DNA of 64,000 nucleotides, from the NCBI GenBank assembly GCA_017431955.1, contig JAFRKC010000005.1, forward strand, positions 169,954 to 233,953, in the 5' to 3' direction. A program made the translations under genes and the position numbers. Under the pieces are notes generated by a model that saw only the letters and a program-made list of their open reading frames with translations, was not told the origin of the DNA and searched no databases. Source of the stretch: Candidatus Saccharimonadota bacterium (lineage in GTDB: Bacteria > Patescibacteriota > Saccharimonadia > Saccharimonadales > Saccharimonadaceae). Positions within the stretch are counted from its first letter, which is position 1; each line of letters opens with the position of its first letter. Below are positions 17,062 through 25,643 of this stretch, one piece after another.

Positions 17062-17607
17062 ATGACGAAGAAACAGCTTGAATGGGATCAATATTTTATG
17101 AATATCGCCGATGAAGTGGCGAAAAAATCTAAGGATCCTTCGTCGCAAAATGGCTGTGTGATTGTAGATTCTAGGCATCGTCCAGTGTCGTTTGGCTATA
17201 ATGGCACGATTCAAGGTGCGGACGAGACTAAGTTGACTTTGTCTGAACGCCCGATGAAATATTATTTTGCGATTCATTCCGAGATGAACGCGGTATTGTT
17301 TGCGCAGCGCGACCTTACTGGCTGCACGCTTTATAATCGCATTGCTACCTGTGAAAATTGCCTTAAATATTGTTTGCAAGCTGGAATTAAAAGATTTGTT
17401 TATAAAGAGCTTCGCGTAGCTTCTTATAAAAAGTCAGCCAAAACTATGACTAATGTTGATACTGATGAAGCAGTGATTAGATTGCTTGCGGCAATGCCAG
17501 AGGTAGAGACTTTAAATATTTCAAATGGTAAAACTTATCAACAGGATATTTTAGACTATTACGATAAAAATTCTGAAGAATATAAGCGCCTTGCTCAGTG
17601 GGTTTAA
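17062..17607 (+). CDS. Deoxycytidylate (dCMP) deaminase family protein
   Basis: Zinc-dependent deaminase turning dCMP into dUMP, a precursor of dTMP. The 181-residue product has the zinc/catalytic motif HSEMNAV (His ligand, Glu proton shuttle) and the paired cysteines in ATCENCLKYC; the residue before the first Cys is Thr rather than the usual Pro. Start at 17062 follows AAAGAGGTAAAA. It ends directly before the convergent lysozyme-like gene. With Tdk (34090-34680) and Tmk (33479-34090) it suggests dTTP supply by salvage. Competence-type ComEB proteins share this fold and are an alternative label. Confidence 0.87.
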   Translation: MTKKQLEWDQYFMNIADEVAKKSKDPSSQNGCVIVDSRHRPVSFGYNGTIQGADETKLTLSERPMKYYFAIHSEMNAVLFAQRDLTGCTLYNRIATCENCLKYCLQAGIKRFVYKELRVASYKKSAKTMTNVDTDEAVIRLLAAMPEVETLNISNGKTYQQDILDYYDKNSEEYKRLAQWV

Positions 17608-18795
17608 TTATTCCTCTGCTGGCTGGTGTAAATATAAGAAAATTGGTATAGTACCAGGTCTTTTATCTGTGGCCGAATCGCTCCATTTGCTATCTGCTGT
17701 ATACATACCGCCCCTGTATTTGTTGGTGCCGGTGTAGACATATGACGAATAGCTGTCGTGATAATCTCTGGCGCCAGTACCATTAAAAGTTTCGGTGAAC
17801 ATGGCGATACTAGATAAAGTGGTTAGGTCATTTTTGAGGTGGAACCTATTGGTATTATAATTGAATTGTTTTATTTCACGTTCGATGGCATCAACAGCGG
17901 CGGCGGTAAAACTATTGAAATTAATTCCGGCTGGAACTAGAGTTGTAGGTTTGCCTAGTTTTTCGCCGTTGTGCAAATAGGTGGTGAAATCGCAACTAGA
18001 TTCTCGATAGTGAATAGCGCAGATCATTTCCGGAGGGATTTTTAGTCCGATATCTCTTTCTACGCGTTCAGCAATGTTCTTATAAGTTTCGAGGTGCTCG
18101 TCATAGATTTTTTTAACTTCCTGAAGTTGTTTTTCCATAGAATCAGTTAAATCTAGCTCGACGTCCATGTCCATTTCGATAGAATCTTCTTGATTCTCTT
18201 TGGCGGCTTCTGCTTTAGGAGTCGATTCTTTAGCGGTGACTTTAGAATCTTCTGTCTTTTTCTCGTCTTTTTGATGAATTGAGACTTCGTTAGTGTCTTC
18301 GTCAAAGGAGAAAATTTGGTCTTCAATATCTTTATAATCGACAGAATCTTCTACCGGGGCTTTTTCGGTGATATTAATAGCGTCAACATCTTTTTTGTCT
18401 CTTTTAATAGCGCCGGCAGCGGTGAAAATAGTAGTGGTGGCAAGTACAGTTGCAAGAGTTTTGGCGCCGATGTTTTTGTGGCGTTTTCTGATTTCCCTAG
18501 CTCTTTCACCCAGGTCTTGGATCTCGGTTTTAACGATTTTTGAAGCGAAAGATGGATGCTTTTGGTGCTCTCTCACTTTATGGGTAAAATCATCTGGATT
18601 TTCAGCTTTTGAAAAATCAATAGCCTCTTTAGCTGGATGCGGAGTAGTAAAGTTTGGTATATCAACAGGTTTTGATGTTTGATTGTTTGAACCGTTAATA
18701 TTAGGGATGTTGAGGGTAGTTTTTGGAGTTGGTTCTAGACTCGCATCAGGTTGAGTGTTGATAGTAAAAGGCTTAAAATTTTCTGGTGATTTCAT
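17608..18795 (-). CDS. Membrane-anchored protein with C-terminal lysozyme-like domain
   Basis: 395-residue protein. The N-terminal 105 residues are a cytoplasmic Pro/Asn/Thr-rich linker; one short hydrophobic segment lies near residues 112-130 (type II anchor). An acidic Glu/Asp/Lys-rich spacer (about 135-225) and a C-terminal domain (about 230-395) follow. That domain has AIHYRESSCDF, TYLHNGEKLGK, and YVYTGTNKYRGGMYTADSKW, which resemble lysozyme-like peptidoglycan hydrolases of phages and cyanobacteria, with the Glu of HYRESS as probable catalytic acid. Likely role: cell-wall cleavage. A TACAAT ends 7 bases before the ATG. Confidence 0.75.
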   Translation of the reverse strand: MKSPENFKPFTINTQPDASLEPTPKTTLNIPNINGSNNQTSKPVDIPNFTTPHPAKEAIDFSKAENPDDFTHKVREHQKHPSFASKIVKTEIQDLGERAREIRKRHKNIGAKTLATVLATTTIFTAAGAIKRDKKDVDAINITEKAPVEDSVDYKDIEDQIFSFDEDTNEVSIHQKDEKKTEDSKVTAKESTPKAEAAKENQEDSIEMDMDVELDLTDSMEKQLQEVKKIYDEHLETYKNIAERVERDIGLKIPPEMICAIHYRESSCDFTTYLHNGEKLGKPTTLVPAGINFNSFTAAAVDAIEREIKQFNYNTNRFHLKNDLTTLSSIAMFTETFNGTGARDYHDSYSSYVYTGTNKYRGGMYTADSKWSDSATDKRPGTIPIFLYLHQPAEE

Positions 18796-18825
18796 AACTC
18801 TTATTGTAAAGTTTTTTGTTAGTTT

Positions 18826-19473
18826 TTACCAGACGATTTTTGATTTTCCCCATTTTTCGAGTTGGTCGTTGGTTTTGCTAAAGTGTTTACAGCCAAAAAA
18901 ACCGTTGTAGGCAGAGAGTGGTGACGGGTGGGCGGCTTCTAGAATTAGGTGTTTTTCTTGATTAATGAGCGGCTTTTTGTTTCTGGCGTCGCGACCCCAA
19001 AGGAGAAATACGAGATGGTCTTTGGTCTCGTCTAGATATCTGATGGTGGCTTCGGTGAAAGTTTCCCAGCCGTGGTTACGATGCGAGCCAGCTTTGTGGG
19101 CCTCAACGGTGAGGACGTTGTTTAAAAGTAAAACTCCTTGGTCTTGCCAGTTTTTTAGATAGCCAGTTTTGTTGGCATGGCTGCCGATGTCGCTGTCGAT
19201 TTCTTTATAAATATTGATTAAAGATGGTGGAATAGGCTGAGAATTTGGTACCGAAAAAGCTAGGCCGTGAGCGGCGCCGGGAGTATGATATGGGTCTTGC
19301 CCGAGGATTACTACTTTTACTTCGTTTAAGTCGGTAGTAAAAGCCGAAAAAACCTGAGCCTTTTTAGGGAAAATGGTCTTTTTCTCATATTCATTAGAGA
19401 GAAATTCTGATAATTCTTTAAAATATGGTTTAGCGAATTCTGATTTTAAAAATGGTTTCCAACTTTCGTGCAT
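18826..19473 (-). CDS. ung: Uracil-DNA glycosylase
   Basis: Removes uracil from DNA as the first step of base excision repair. The 215-residue product is normal length for family 1 UDG and carries the water-activating motif GQDPYHTPG, and the leucine-loop motif HPSPLSAYNGFFG. A TGC-TATAAT box (19480-19485) ends 6 bases before the ATG, with no Shine-Dalgarno site, so the mRNA is predicted to be leaderless. It may be read through into the lysozyme-like gene 31 bases downstream. Confidence 0.96.
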   Translation of the reverse strand: MHESWKPFLKSEFAKPYFKELSEFLSNEYEKKTIFPKKAQVFSAFTTDLNEVKVVILGQDPYHTPGAAHGLAFSVPNSQPIPPSLINIYKEIDSDIGSHANKTGYLKNWQDQGVLLLNNVLTVEAHKAGSHRNHGWETFTEATIRYLDETKDHLVFLLWGRDARNKKPLINQEKHLILEAAHPSPLSAYNGFFGCKHFSKTNDQLEKWGKSKIVW

Positions 19474-19479
19474 AGAATT

Positions 19480-19485
19480 ATTATA
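19480..19485 (-). promoter_or_regulatory. Extended -10 box of ung
   Basis: TATAAT preceded by TGC, ending 6 bases before the ATG at 19473. It lies just past the terminator of the upstream gene. Confidence 0.65.
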
Positions 19486-19490
19486 GCATC

Positions 19491-19517
19491 GAAAAAGAGT
19501 CGACCTTAGTCGACTCT
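19491..19517 (-). terminator. Intrinsic terminator containing the stop codon of the 19506 gene
   Basis: Perfect 9-bp stem AGAGTCGAC / GTCGACTCT (19496-19504 with 19509-19517), loop containing the TAA stop at 19506-19508, then a T run on the minus strand. Confidence 0.88.
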
Positions 19518-19919
19518 GGTGTTTTTGAGGATCTTGATTGAGTTCTTGAATAATCTGTTTCTGCTTGGGCTTAAATCATTTGCTATGAGTGTCTCAAACA
19601 TTTTGATTCTTTTTTGCCGGTAGACTTCGCGGTATTCTACGGGCATCTGTTCCATCAGCATGATGTCAATTGCTCCACAGCGATCCTCTTCGTTTTTTAC
19701 CGTTGGAGCGAGATTTTTATAACATCCCATACAGATACACTCGTGTGCTCCTGCGTAGTATGCATAAAGCTCGTCGGCTTTTTCGTCAACTGTGGTTACA
19801 CCTTTGCTATTAAATTTGACAAGTGTGTCAGTGTTATTTGGTGCTTCCTTGGAGAAATCTTCTCGTTTGACGTGAAACGGTATTAACGTGCCTTTAATAG
19901 AGATATAGTATTTTTTCAT
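19506..19919 (-). CDS. Small soluble protein with a CxCxxC motif, function unknown
   Basis: Not recognised. The 137-residue product has no signal peptide or membrane segment. It contains ECICMGC near residue 80 and one further Cys (DRCGAID) 20 residues later, so a metal site is possible. The C-terminal third is Arg/Lys-rich. It starts after AAGGGGGAATATT and a TTGACT-17-TATAAT promoter with a leader of about 30 bases, and ends in its own terminator. This self-contained build resembles the genes at 52004-52261 and 60377-61513. Confidence 0.65.
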   Translation of the reverse strand: MKKYYISIKGTLIPFHVKREDFSKEAPNNTDTLVKFNSKGVTTVDEKADELYAYYAGAHECICMGCYKNLAPTVKNEEDRCGAIDIMLMEQMPVEYREVYRQKRIKMFETLIANDLSPSRNRLFKNSIKILKNTRVD

Positions 19920-19957
19920 AATATTCCCCCTTAAAAAGATTTAACTATATCTATATC

Positions 19958-19986
19958 ATTATAGCACGAAAATGCAAAAAAGTCAA
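19958..19986 (-). promoter_or_regulatory. Promoter of the 19506 gene
   Basis: TTGACT (19981-19986), 17-base spacer, TATAAT (19958-19963) with TGC before the -10. Confidence 0.8.
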
Positions 19987-19993
19987 TATTCGG

Positions 19994-21496
19994 CTAGTTT
20001 TTGAGTTTTTGTCGAAGAATTTCCTGGGCAACAGATGGGTTGGCTTTGCCTTTTGAGGCTTTCATGACTTGGCCAACGAGGAAGCCGATAACTTTTTCTT
20101 GGCCGGCCTTAAAATCTTCTTGGGCTTTTTTGGTGGCCGGGTCGGCAAGGATTTCATCGACGATTTTCTCTAATGCATCGAGATTGTTTTCTTGGAGAAG
20201 GTTGAGTTCTTTGGCGATTTCTTTAGCTTCTTTGATCTTCATTTGTGGGTCGAATAAGCGAAGGAATACCTCTTTAGCGCCAGTAGAAGAGAGTTCTTTT
20301 TTCTCAGTCATTTCGGCGAGGTTGGCAAGCTGTTTAGCGGAAGGAAGATCGTTCAAATATTCGGCGGATTTTTCCTCGGCAAGAAGCACTGAAGCAAACC
20401 AGTTGGAAATTTTGCCAATCGTTTTTTCTCGGGCCGCTGCGTCGCTCCCGTCGTTACGAGGCTCCTTGCTTAGTTCGCTCCCGTTGTCGCGAATATCCCC
20501 CGAAAAAAGATTGGTAATTTCCTCCAGTTTTTCCATCAATGGTTTGTAGTCGAGGAGGATCTCTAGGGTGTCAGAAGCGATAGTGCCGCTGAATTTTTCA
20601 CGGTAGGCTTTAGGGGTGGTTGGGAGTTTGGCGGCTTCTTTATCGATAAATTCTTGGGAAAGATTGATTGGTGGAAGGTCTGGTTCTGGCATATAGCGGT
20701 AATCTTGAGCCTCTTCCTTGCTACGCTGTGGAGTGGTTTTGCCGGTAGCGTCGCTCCAACCGCGAGTTTCCTGGACGACTTTTTCGCCTTTATCGAGAAT
20801 TTTGGCTTGGCGTTCGTATTCGTATTCTACAGCGTGTTCGACAGAGCGGAAACTGTTTAAGTTCTTAATTTCGGCGCGAGTACCGAGTTCTTTAGCGCCT
20901 TCTTTAGCTAGTGAAATGTTGACGTCAAAGCGCATGTTGCCGTTGTATAAGTCGCCGTTGGTAACTTCAGCATAAACCATGGCGCGCCAGAGTTCCTTAC
21001 AATAATCGTGAGCTTGCTTGGCGGAGTGAATATCCGGCATGGAAACGATTTCGATTAAAGGAGTATCAACGCGGTTTAAATCAACGAGAGAATAGTTACC
21101 AAAATGCGAGAGTTTGCCAGCATCACCTTCTAGGTGGGCGTGCTCAATGCGGACTTTGGTGCCGTCTGGAAGTTCGATATAGCCCGCGCCAATGATCGGG
21201 TGATAAAACTGGGTAATCTGATAGCCTTTTGGTGAATCTGGGTAGAAATAATGTTTGCGATCGAAACGAGAATGCTTATTGATTTCGCAGTTCATAGCTT
21301 TGCCGGCGCGGATAGCGAATTTGATCGCTTCACCGTTTAATCTTGGCAGCATGCCTGGAAGCGCATAATCAACTGGGGAGACGCAAGAGTTTGGCTCTTT
21401 GCCGCGAGCATCGTTATCAACCTCGGAAAAGAGCTTGGTTTTGGTAGAGAGCTGAACATGACACTCAATACCGATAGTGATTTCGTATTTACTCAT
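19994..21496 (-). CDS. gatB: Aspartyl/glutamyl-tRNA amidotransferase subunit B
   Basis: tRNA-binding kinase/transamidase subunit of GatCAB, which converts Glu-tRNA(Gln) to Gln-tRNA(Gln) or Asp-tRNA(Asn) to Asn-tRNA(Asn). The 500-residue product starts with IGIECHVQLSTKTKLFSEV and has the catalytic-domain segments and the helical plus YqeY-like C-terminal tail. In the helical region near residues 330-357 it carries an unusual G+C-rich insert encoding two 11-residue units (RDNGSELSKEP and RNDGSDAAARE). Start codon overlaps the stop of the HEPN-like gene, so translation is coupled. Ends with TAG. Confidence 0.95.
   Translation of the reverse strand: MSKYEITIGIECHVQLSTKTKLFSEVDNDARGKEPNSCVSPVDYALPGMLPRLNGEAIKFAIRAGKAMNCEINKHSRFDRKHYFYPDSPKGYQITQFYHPIIGAGYIELPDGTKVRIEHAHLEGDAGKLSHFGNYSLVDLNRVDTPLIEIVSMPDIHSAKQAHDYCKELWRAMVYAEVTNGDLYNGNMRFDVNISLAKEGAKELGTRAEIKNLNSFRSVEHAVEYEYERQAKILDKGEKVVQETRGWSDATGKTTPQRSKEEAQDYRYMPEPDLPPINLSQEFIDKEAAKLPTTPKAYREKFSGTIASDTLEILLDYKPLMEKLEEITNLFSGDIRDNGSELSKEPRNDGSDAAAREKTIGKISNWFASVLLAEEKSAEYLNDLPSAKQLANLAEMTEKKELSSTGAKEVFLRLFDPQMKIKEAKEIAKELNLLQENNLDALEKIVDEILADPATKKAQEDFKAGQEKVIGFLVGQVMKASKGKANPSVAQEILRQKLKN
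20423..20505 (-). repeat. G+C-rich tandem-repeat insert within gatB
   Basis: About 80 bases clearly richer in G+C than the surrounding gene. Two imperfect copies of TCGCTCCCGTyGT..CGA on the plus strand start at about 20442 and 20475 (33-base period, in frame). The block is bounded by an imperfect inverted repeat (TTTTTTCTCGGG at the left, CCCCCGAAAAAA at the right). Confidence 0.65.
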
Positions 21497-21918
21497 TAGA
21501 TCGCTCCTAGGTCTTTTAAGGCTTGTTTGTAGACGGAAAGTGCATGTTTGGCTTGATTATAGTCAAGTTGAAAATTATGCTCGTGTGCGATTTGGTTGCG
21601 AAGTTTGTGCGCGTGCCAAACGGCGTTGGTTTGGGAGAATTTAGTATTGCCAAGTTTCTTCATGCGTTCGCCCATGGTTTTGCCAGGGACGCCCATTTCA
21701 CAGAGGGCTTTGTCTAGAAGTTTATCGGCATTGACGACGGACATGTTGTAGGAGGCTTTGCTATCTTTAATGAGATTGTTTTCGATTTCTAGGAAGCTAG
21801 TTTGATATTCCATGGTGTCGAAAGAATGGCTGCGTTTACTGGTGAGCAAAATAGCGATAAAAATCAGTACGCCAACTACCAAAACGGAAATAAGTAAAGT
21901 TAAAGTAGATGATTGCAT
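21496..21918 (-). CDS. Membrane-anchored HEPN-like protein inside the gat operon
   Basis: 140-residue protein with one N-terminal transmembrane helix (about residues 7-26) and a helical cytoplasmic domain. Near the C-terminus is KLRNQIAHEH, matching the Rx4-6H motif of HEPN domains (R-NQIA-H), which in many HEPN proteins is the ribonuclease site. Helices before and after it fit the HEPN layout, but the match is by motif only. It lies between gatA and gatB with start and stop codons overlapping both neighbours, so it is made together with GatCAB. A role in tRNA handling or membrane tethering is only a guess. Confidence 0.65.
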   Translation of the reverse strand: MQSSTLTLLISVLVVGVLIFIAILLTSKRSHSFDTMEYQTSFLEIENNLIKDSKASYNMSVVNADKLLDKALCEMGVPGKTMGERMKKLGNTKFSQTNAVWHAHKLRNQIAHEHNFQLDYNQAKHALSVYKQALKDLGAI

Positions 21919-23288
21919 TAGGCGAGCTCCTTTGCAAAGTTAATTAGAGTTTTATCGCTGCGACGTGGGCCGATGAGCTGGAGACCGGTAGGCAGGCCAT
22001 TTTCGCCGGTGCCAGCCGGGATAGTGAGGCCAGGTAGACCAGCAAGGTTTATTGGCACGGACATAACGTCTTCAAGATACATTGAAACTGGATCGTTGAT
22101 CTTTTCACCGAGTTTAAAGGCTTGGTTTGGCGCAACTGGGGTGAGAATAACATCGCATTTTTTGAAGGCTTCTTCGTATTCCTTGATGATGAGAGTGCGG
22201 GCTTTTTGGGCTTTGAGATAATAAGCATCATAAAAACCAGAGGAAAGCACGAAGTTGCCGATCATGATACGGCGTTTGTTTTCATCCATAAAGCCTTCGT
22301 TTCTGGATGAAGTATAGATGCTTTCTAGATCGGTGATGTTGTCGCTGCGGTAGCCGTAGCGGATGCCATCGTATCTGGAGAGGTTGCTGGCGATTTCGGC
22401 TGGAACGATAATGTAATAAACTGCAAGGGCGTATTTTAGGGCTGGCATGCTGAGCTCGACGATCTCATACCCCTGTTTTTTGAGCTGATCGACTTTTTTA
22501 TTCAGCGCGCTCTTAAGTTCCGACGAAACAGAGTCGTTATCAAATTCTTTAATGATACCGACCTTCTTAACTTCTTTTATCTCAGAAGTTTCGTAATAAT
22601 CTGGGAGAGTAGTGAGATCGTTTGCATCTTGGCCAGCGGTGATAGACATGAGTAAATCCATATCATCTGGGGTTTTGGTAAAGAAGCCGATACAGTCGGT
22701 GCTGGAAGCCATGGCTACGACTCCGTAGCGAGATATGGTACCGTAGGTAGGCTTTAGACCGTAGATGCCGTTGAATGAAGCTGGCTGCCTGATGGAGCCT
22801 CCGGTGTCGGTGCCGGTAGCAAATTCGACGATATCTAGGGCAACAGCAACGGCTGAACCGCCAGACGAACCGCCCGCAACTCGAGTTTTGTCGGCGGAGT
22901 TTAGAGTTGGGCCAAAATAAGAGTTTTCGGTGGATGAGCCGTGCGCAAAGGAGTCCATGTTGGTGCGACCAATCATAATGGCACCCTCTGCCTCTAGCTT
23001 TTTAATGGCCGTGGCAGTGATTGGGCTAACTAAAGGCGAGAGAATTTTGCTGGAAGCGGTGGTTGGTCCTTCTGGACTCAAGAAGTTGTCTTTAAAAGCA
23101 TATGGTACGCCGGCGAGTTTGCCGACTTTTTCGCCTTTAGCGATTTTAGCATCAATTTCGGCAGCTTTTCTTAACGCGCCCTCTTCGTTTAAGAAGGTGA
23201 AAATGTTGTATTCTTCAAAATGTTTGGCCTTTTCTAGGGCGTCTTTTACGAGTTGAGTGGCAGTGACGGTTTTATTAGCGATTTTCAT
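21918..23288 (-). CDS. gatA: Aspartyl/glutamyl-tRNA amidotransferase subunit A
   Basis: Amidase subunit of GatCAB that releases ammonia from glutamine. The 456-residue product has the amidase signature GGSSGGSAVAVA and the Ser-cisSer-Lys triad: Lys in YAFKDNF near the N-terminus, and the two serines in GSSGGS and TDTGGSIRQPA. It directly follows gatC with overlapping stop and start codons and overlaps the next gene by one base. Confidence 0.96.
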   Translation of the reverse strand: MKIANKTVTATQLVKDALEKAKHFEEYNIFTFLNEEGALRKAAEIDAKIAKGEKVGKLAGVPYAFKDNFLSPEGPTTASSKILSPLVSPITATAIKKLEAEGAIMIGRTNMDSFAHGSSTENSYFGPTLNSADKTRVAGGSSGGSAVAVALDIVEFATGTDTGGSIRQPASFNGIYGLKPTYGTISRYGVVAMASSTDCIGFFTKTPDDMDLLMSITAGQDANDLTTLPDYYETSEIKEVKKVGIIKEFDNDSVSSELKSALNKKVDQLKKQGYEIVELSMPALKYALAVYYIIVPAEIASNLSRYDGIRYGYRSDNITDLESIYTSSRNEGFMDENKRRIMIGNFVLSSGFYDAYYLKAQKARTLIIKEYEEAFKKCDVILTPVAPNQAFKLGEKINDPVSMYLEDVMSVPINLAGLPGLTIPAGTGENGLPTGLQLIGPRRSDKTLINFAKELA

Positions 23289-23575
23289 TATAGTACTTTC
23301 GGAATTTTTATTTGATTATCTTCTTGTTCTTTAGTGAGCGCGAGCAGGTCTTCTCTGCTGGCTTCTTGCGGAATAATTTCGTCGTCGCGCCAGACATTTT
23401 CCATTTCAAAAACTTGGTAAGTTGGCTCGACGTCTTTAGTGTCTAATTCATCTAGTTGAGAAATGTAGTTGATGATGCTCTCGAGATCCTTGCCAAGGCT
23501 TTTAGAATCTTTTTCGGACAATGAAAAATCTGACAATTTTGCCAAATGTTCGATTTGTTTGTCGGTCGTATCCAT
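23288..23575 (-). CDS. gatC: Aspartyl/glutamyl-tRNA amidotransferase subunit C
   Basis: Small subunit (95 residues) that wraps around GatA and GatB and stabilises the complex. Recognisable start EHLAKLSDFSLSE and central ESIINYISQLDELDT followed by VEPTYQV. First gene of gatC-gatA-HEPN-gatB. TGT-TATAAT (23583-23588) ends 7 bases before the ATG and there is no Shine-Dalgarno site, so the whole operon probably begins with a leaderless reading frame. Confidence 0.93.
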   Translation of the reverse strand: MDTTDKQIEHLAKLSDFSLSEKDSKSLGKDLESIINYISQLDELDTKDVEPTYQVFEMENVWRDDEIIPQEASREDLLALTKEQEDNQIKIPKVL

Positions 23576-23582
23576 AGTACAA

Positions 23583-23588
23583 ATTATA
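23583..23588 (-). promoter_or_regulatory. Extended -10 box of the gat operon
   Basis: TATAAT preceded by TGT, ending 7 bases before the gatC ATG at 23575. Confidence 0.65.
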
Positions 23589-23619
23589 ACACAAAAATCG
23601 ATAATATACAGGGTAATAT

Positions 23620-25629
23620 TTACTTTTTGAGGTCGTTTTTGATGGACTCGATTTGGTCGCGAAACAGAGCGGCGTGTTCGAATTCGAGATTGGCGGCGGC
23701 GAGTTGCATTTGCGAAGTTAATTCTTTGATTAAGGTTGGGAGTTCTTCTTTTGGCACTTTTCTTAAATCGAGCTTGGATGCAGTTTCTTTTTCTGGAATA
23801 ATAGCGCGGAGACCAGCGCCGATGTTTTTCTTAATGGATTTTGGAGTAATATGATGCTTTTTATTATATTCTTGCTGGATTTCACGGCGGCGGTTAGTTT
23901 CAGAGATGGCCTTTTCCATGCTTTCGGTGATGTTATCGGCATACATGATGACTTTGCCTTCAACATGCCTGGCGGCGCGGCCGATGGTTTGAATTAGGGC
24001 AGATTCAGATCTTAAAAACCCTTCTTTATCGGCGTCGAGAATCGCTACAAGAGAGACTTCTGGAAGATCCAGACCTTCACGGAGAAGATTAATGCCAACC
24101 AAAACGTCATAAACTCCGGCGCGGAGATCCCTTAAAATATCGCCGCGCTCCAAGGTATCAATGTCGGAGTGAACGTAGGCGGTTTTGATACCACGTTCTT
24201 TGAGATGGTCGGTGAGATCTTCGGCCATGCGCTTGGTTAAAGTAGTAACGAGCGTGCGCTGTTTTTTAGCGATACGTTGGTCGATTTCTTCAAGCAAGTT
24301 GTCGATTTGACCGTTCGAACTTCGGACTTCAATTTCTGGATCTAATAGTCCGGTTGGACGGATGACTTGCTCGGCTGGTTTTGGAGAGTTGCTCAGCTCG
24401 TATTCGCCAGGGGTAGCAGAAATATAAACAACTTGGTTAATATGCTTGTTGAACTCATCAAAAGTGAGTGGGCGGTTATCTAGTGCGGATGGGAGCCTAA
24501 AGCCATATTCCACTAAGGTTTCTTTGCGAGAATGATCGCCGTTATACATGCCGCGAACCTGTGGCAAGGTCATGTGGGACTCGTCGACAAGGAGTAAGAA
24601 ATCTTTCGGGAAGAAATCAAGCAGCGTGGAAGGTGGTTCGCCGGGTTTTCTGCCTTCTAGGTGTCTGGAATAGTTTTCGATTCCCTTCACAAAACCAGTT
24701 TCGGCGAGCATTTCAAGATCGTATTTAGTGCGCTGAGACAGGCGTTGCTCTTCGAGGTATTTTTGATGTTTTTCAAAATAGGCTACGCGTTCGTCGAATT
24801 CTTGTTTGATAGTTGTAAGTGCGTGTTCGAGTTGATCTCTTGGGGTGACATAATGAGTGTTTGGAAAAATATGAACGTGCTCTGGCTTTTCGCGTACTTC
24901 CATAGTGAAAGGATCAACGATTTTAACTGATTCGAGATTATCGAATCCAAATTCAAAGCGATAGGCGTATTCGCCGTTAGCTGGGAAAAGGTCGATCGTA
25001 TCACCCATAACGCGGAAATTACCACGCTCAAAAGCAATATCGTTGCGGTGATATTGCATGGTAACCAGATGTTTGATAAATGATTGTTGATCTAGAGATA
25101 AAATACCATTTTCGCTTTGTGGGATTTGCCAAGTGCCGTCGATTTTGGTGATTGGTAAGGACATAGCAGTATAGTGGCTAGGAGAACCAATGCCATAAAT
25201 GCAGGATACAGAAGCAATGACAATAACGTCGTTTCTGGTGAGTAGGGCCTCGGTAGCACCGTGACGCAAACGGTCGATTTCATCGTTGATGGCAGAGTCT
25301 TTTTCGATGTAAGTGTCGGTGGAAGAAATATAGGCTTCTGGTTGGTAATAATCGAAATAAGACACAAAATAATGAACTTCGTTTTCGGGAAAGAAATCGC
25401 GAAATTCGGAATAGAGTTGAGCGGCAAGAGTTTTGTTGTGGGCAAGAATTAGGGTTGGTTTTTGGACGTTCTGGATGATGTTAGCCATAGTAAAAGTTTT
25501 ACCGGAGCCAGTTACACCGAGCAGAGTTTGTTCCCTGATTCCCTTTTTAATGCTATCAGTTAAACTAGCGATAGCTTTAGGCTGATCGCCGGTAGGCTTA
25601 TACTTACTAACTAGTTTAAATTTTGGCAT
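23620..25629 (-). CDS. uvrB: Excinuclease ABC subunit B
   Basis: Damage-verification helicase subunit of nucleotide excision repair. The 669-residue product has Walker [16 protein letters not shown], the beta-hairpin region around [14 protein letters not shown]-type [10 protein letters not shown], helicase motif QTIGRAARH, and a C-terminal UvrB/UvrC-interaction helix pair ([24 protein letters not shown]), i.e. full length. TATAAT (25636-25641) ends 6 bases before the ATG, with no Shine-Dalgarno site. uvrA and uvrC are not in the window. Confidence 0.97.
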   Translation of the reverse strand: MPKFKLVSKYKPTGDQPKAIASLTDSIKKGIREQTLLGVTGSGKTFTMANIIQNVQKPTLILAHNKTLAAQLYSEFRDFFPENEVHYFVSYFDYYQPEAYISSTDTYIEKDSAINDEIDRLRHGATEALLTRNDVIVIASVSCIYGIGSPSHYTAMSLPITKIDGTWQIPQSENGILSLDQQSFIKHLVTMQYHRNDIAFERGNFRVMGDTIDLFPANGEYAYRFEFGFDNLESVKIVDPFTMEVREKPEHVHIFPNTHYVTPRDQLEHALTTIKQEFDERVAYFEKHQKYLEEQRLSQRTKYDLEMLAETGFVKGIENYSRHLEGRKPGEPPSTLLDFFPKDFLLLVDESHMTLPQVRGMYNGDHSRKETLVEYGFRLPSALDNRPLTFDEFNKHINQVVYISATPGEYELSNSPKPAEQVIRPTGLLDPEIEVRSSNGQIDNLLEEIDQRIAKKQRTLVTTLTKRMAEDLTDHLKERGIKTAYVHSDIDTLERGDILRDLRAGVYDVLVGINLLREGLDLPEVSLVAILDADKEGFLRSESALIQTIGRAARHVEGKVIMYADNITESMEKAISETNRRREIQQEYNKKHHITPKSIKKNIGAGLRAIIPEKETASKLDLRKVPKEELPTLIKELTSQMQLAAANLEFEHAALFRDQIESIKNDLKK

Positions 25630-25635
25630 AACTTA

Positions 25636-25641
25636 ATTATA
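25636..25641 (-). promoter_or_regulatory. -10 box of uvrB
   Basis: TATAAT ending 6 bases before the uvrB ATG at 25629, only 2 bases from the stop of the upstream LOG gene. Confidence 0.6.
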
Positions 25642-25643
25642 TA

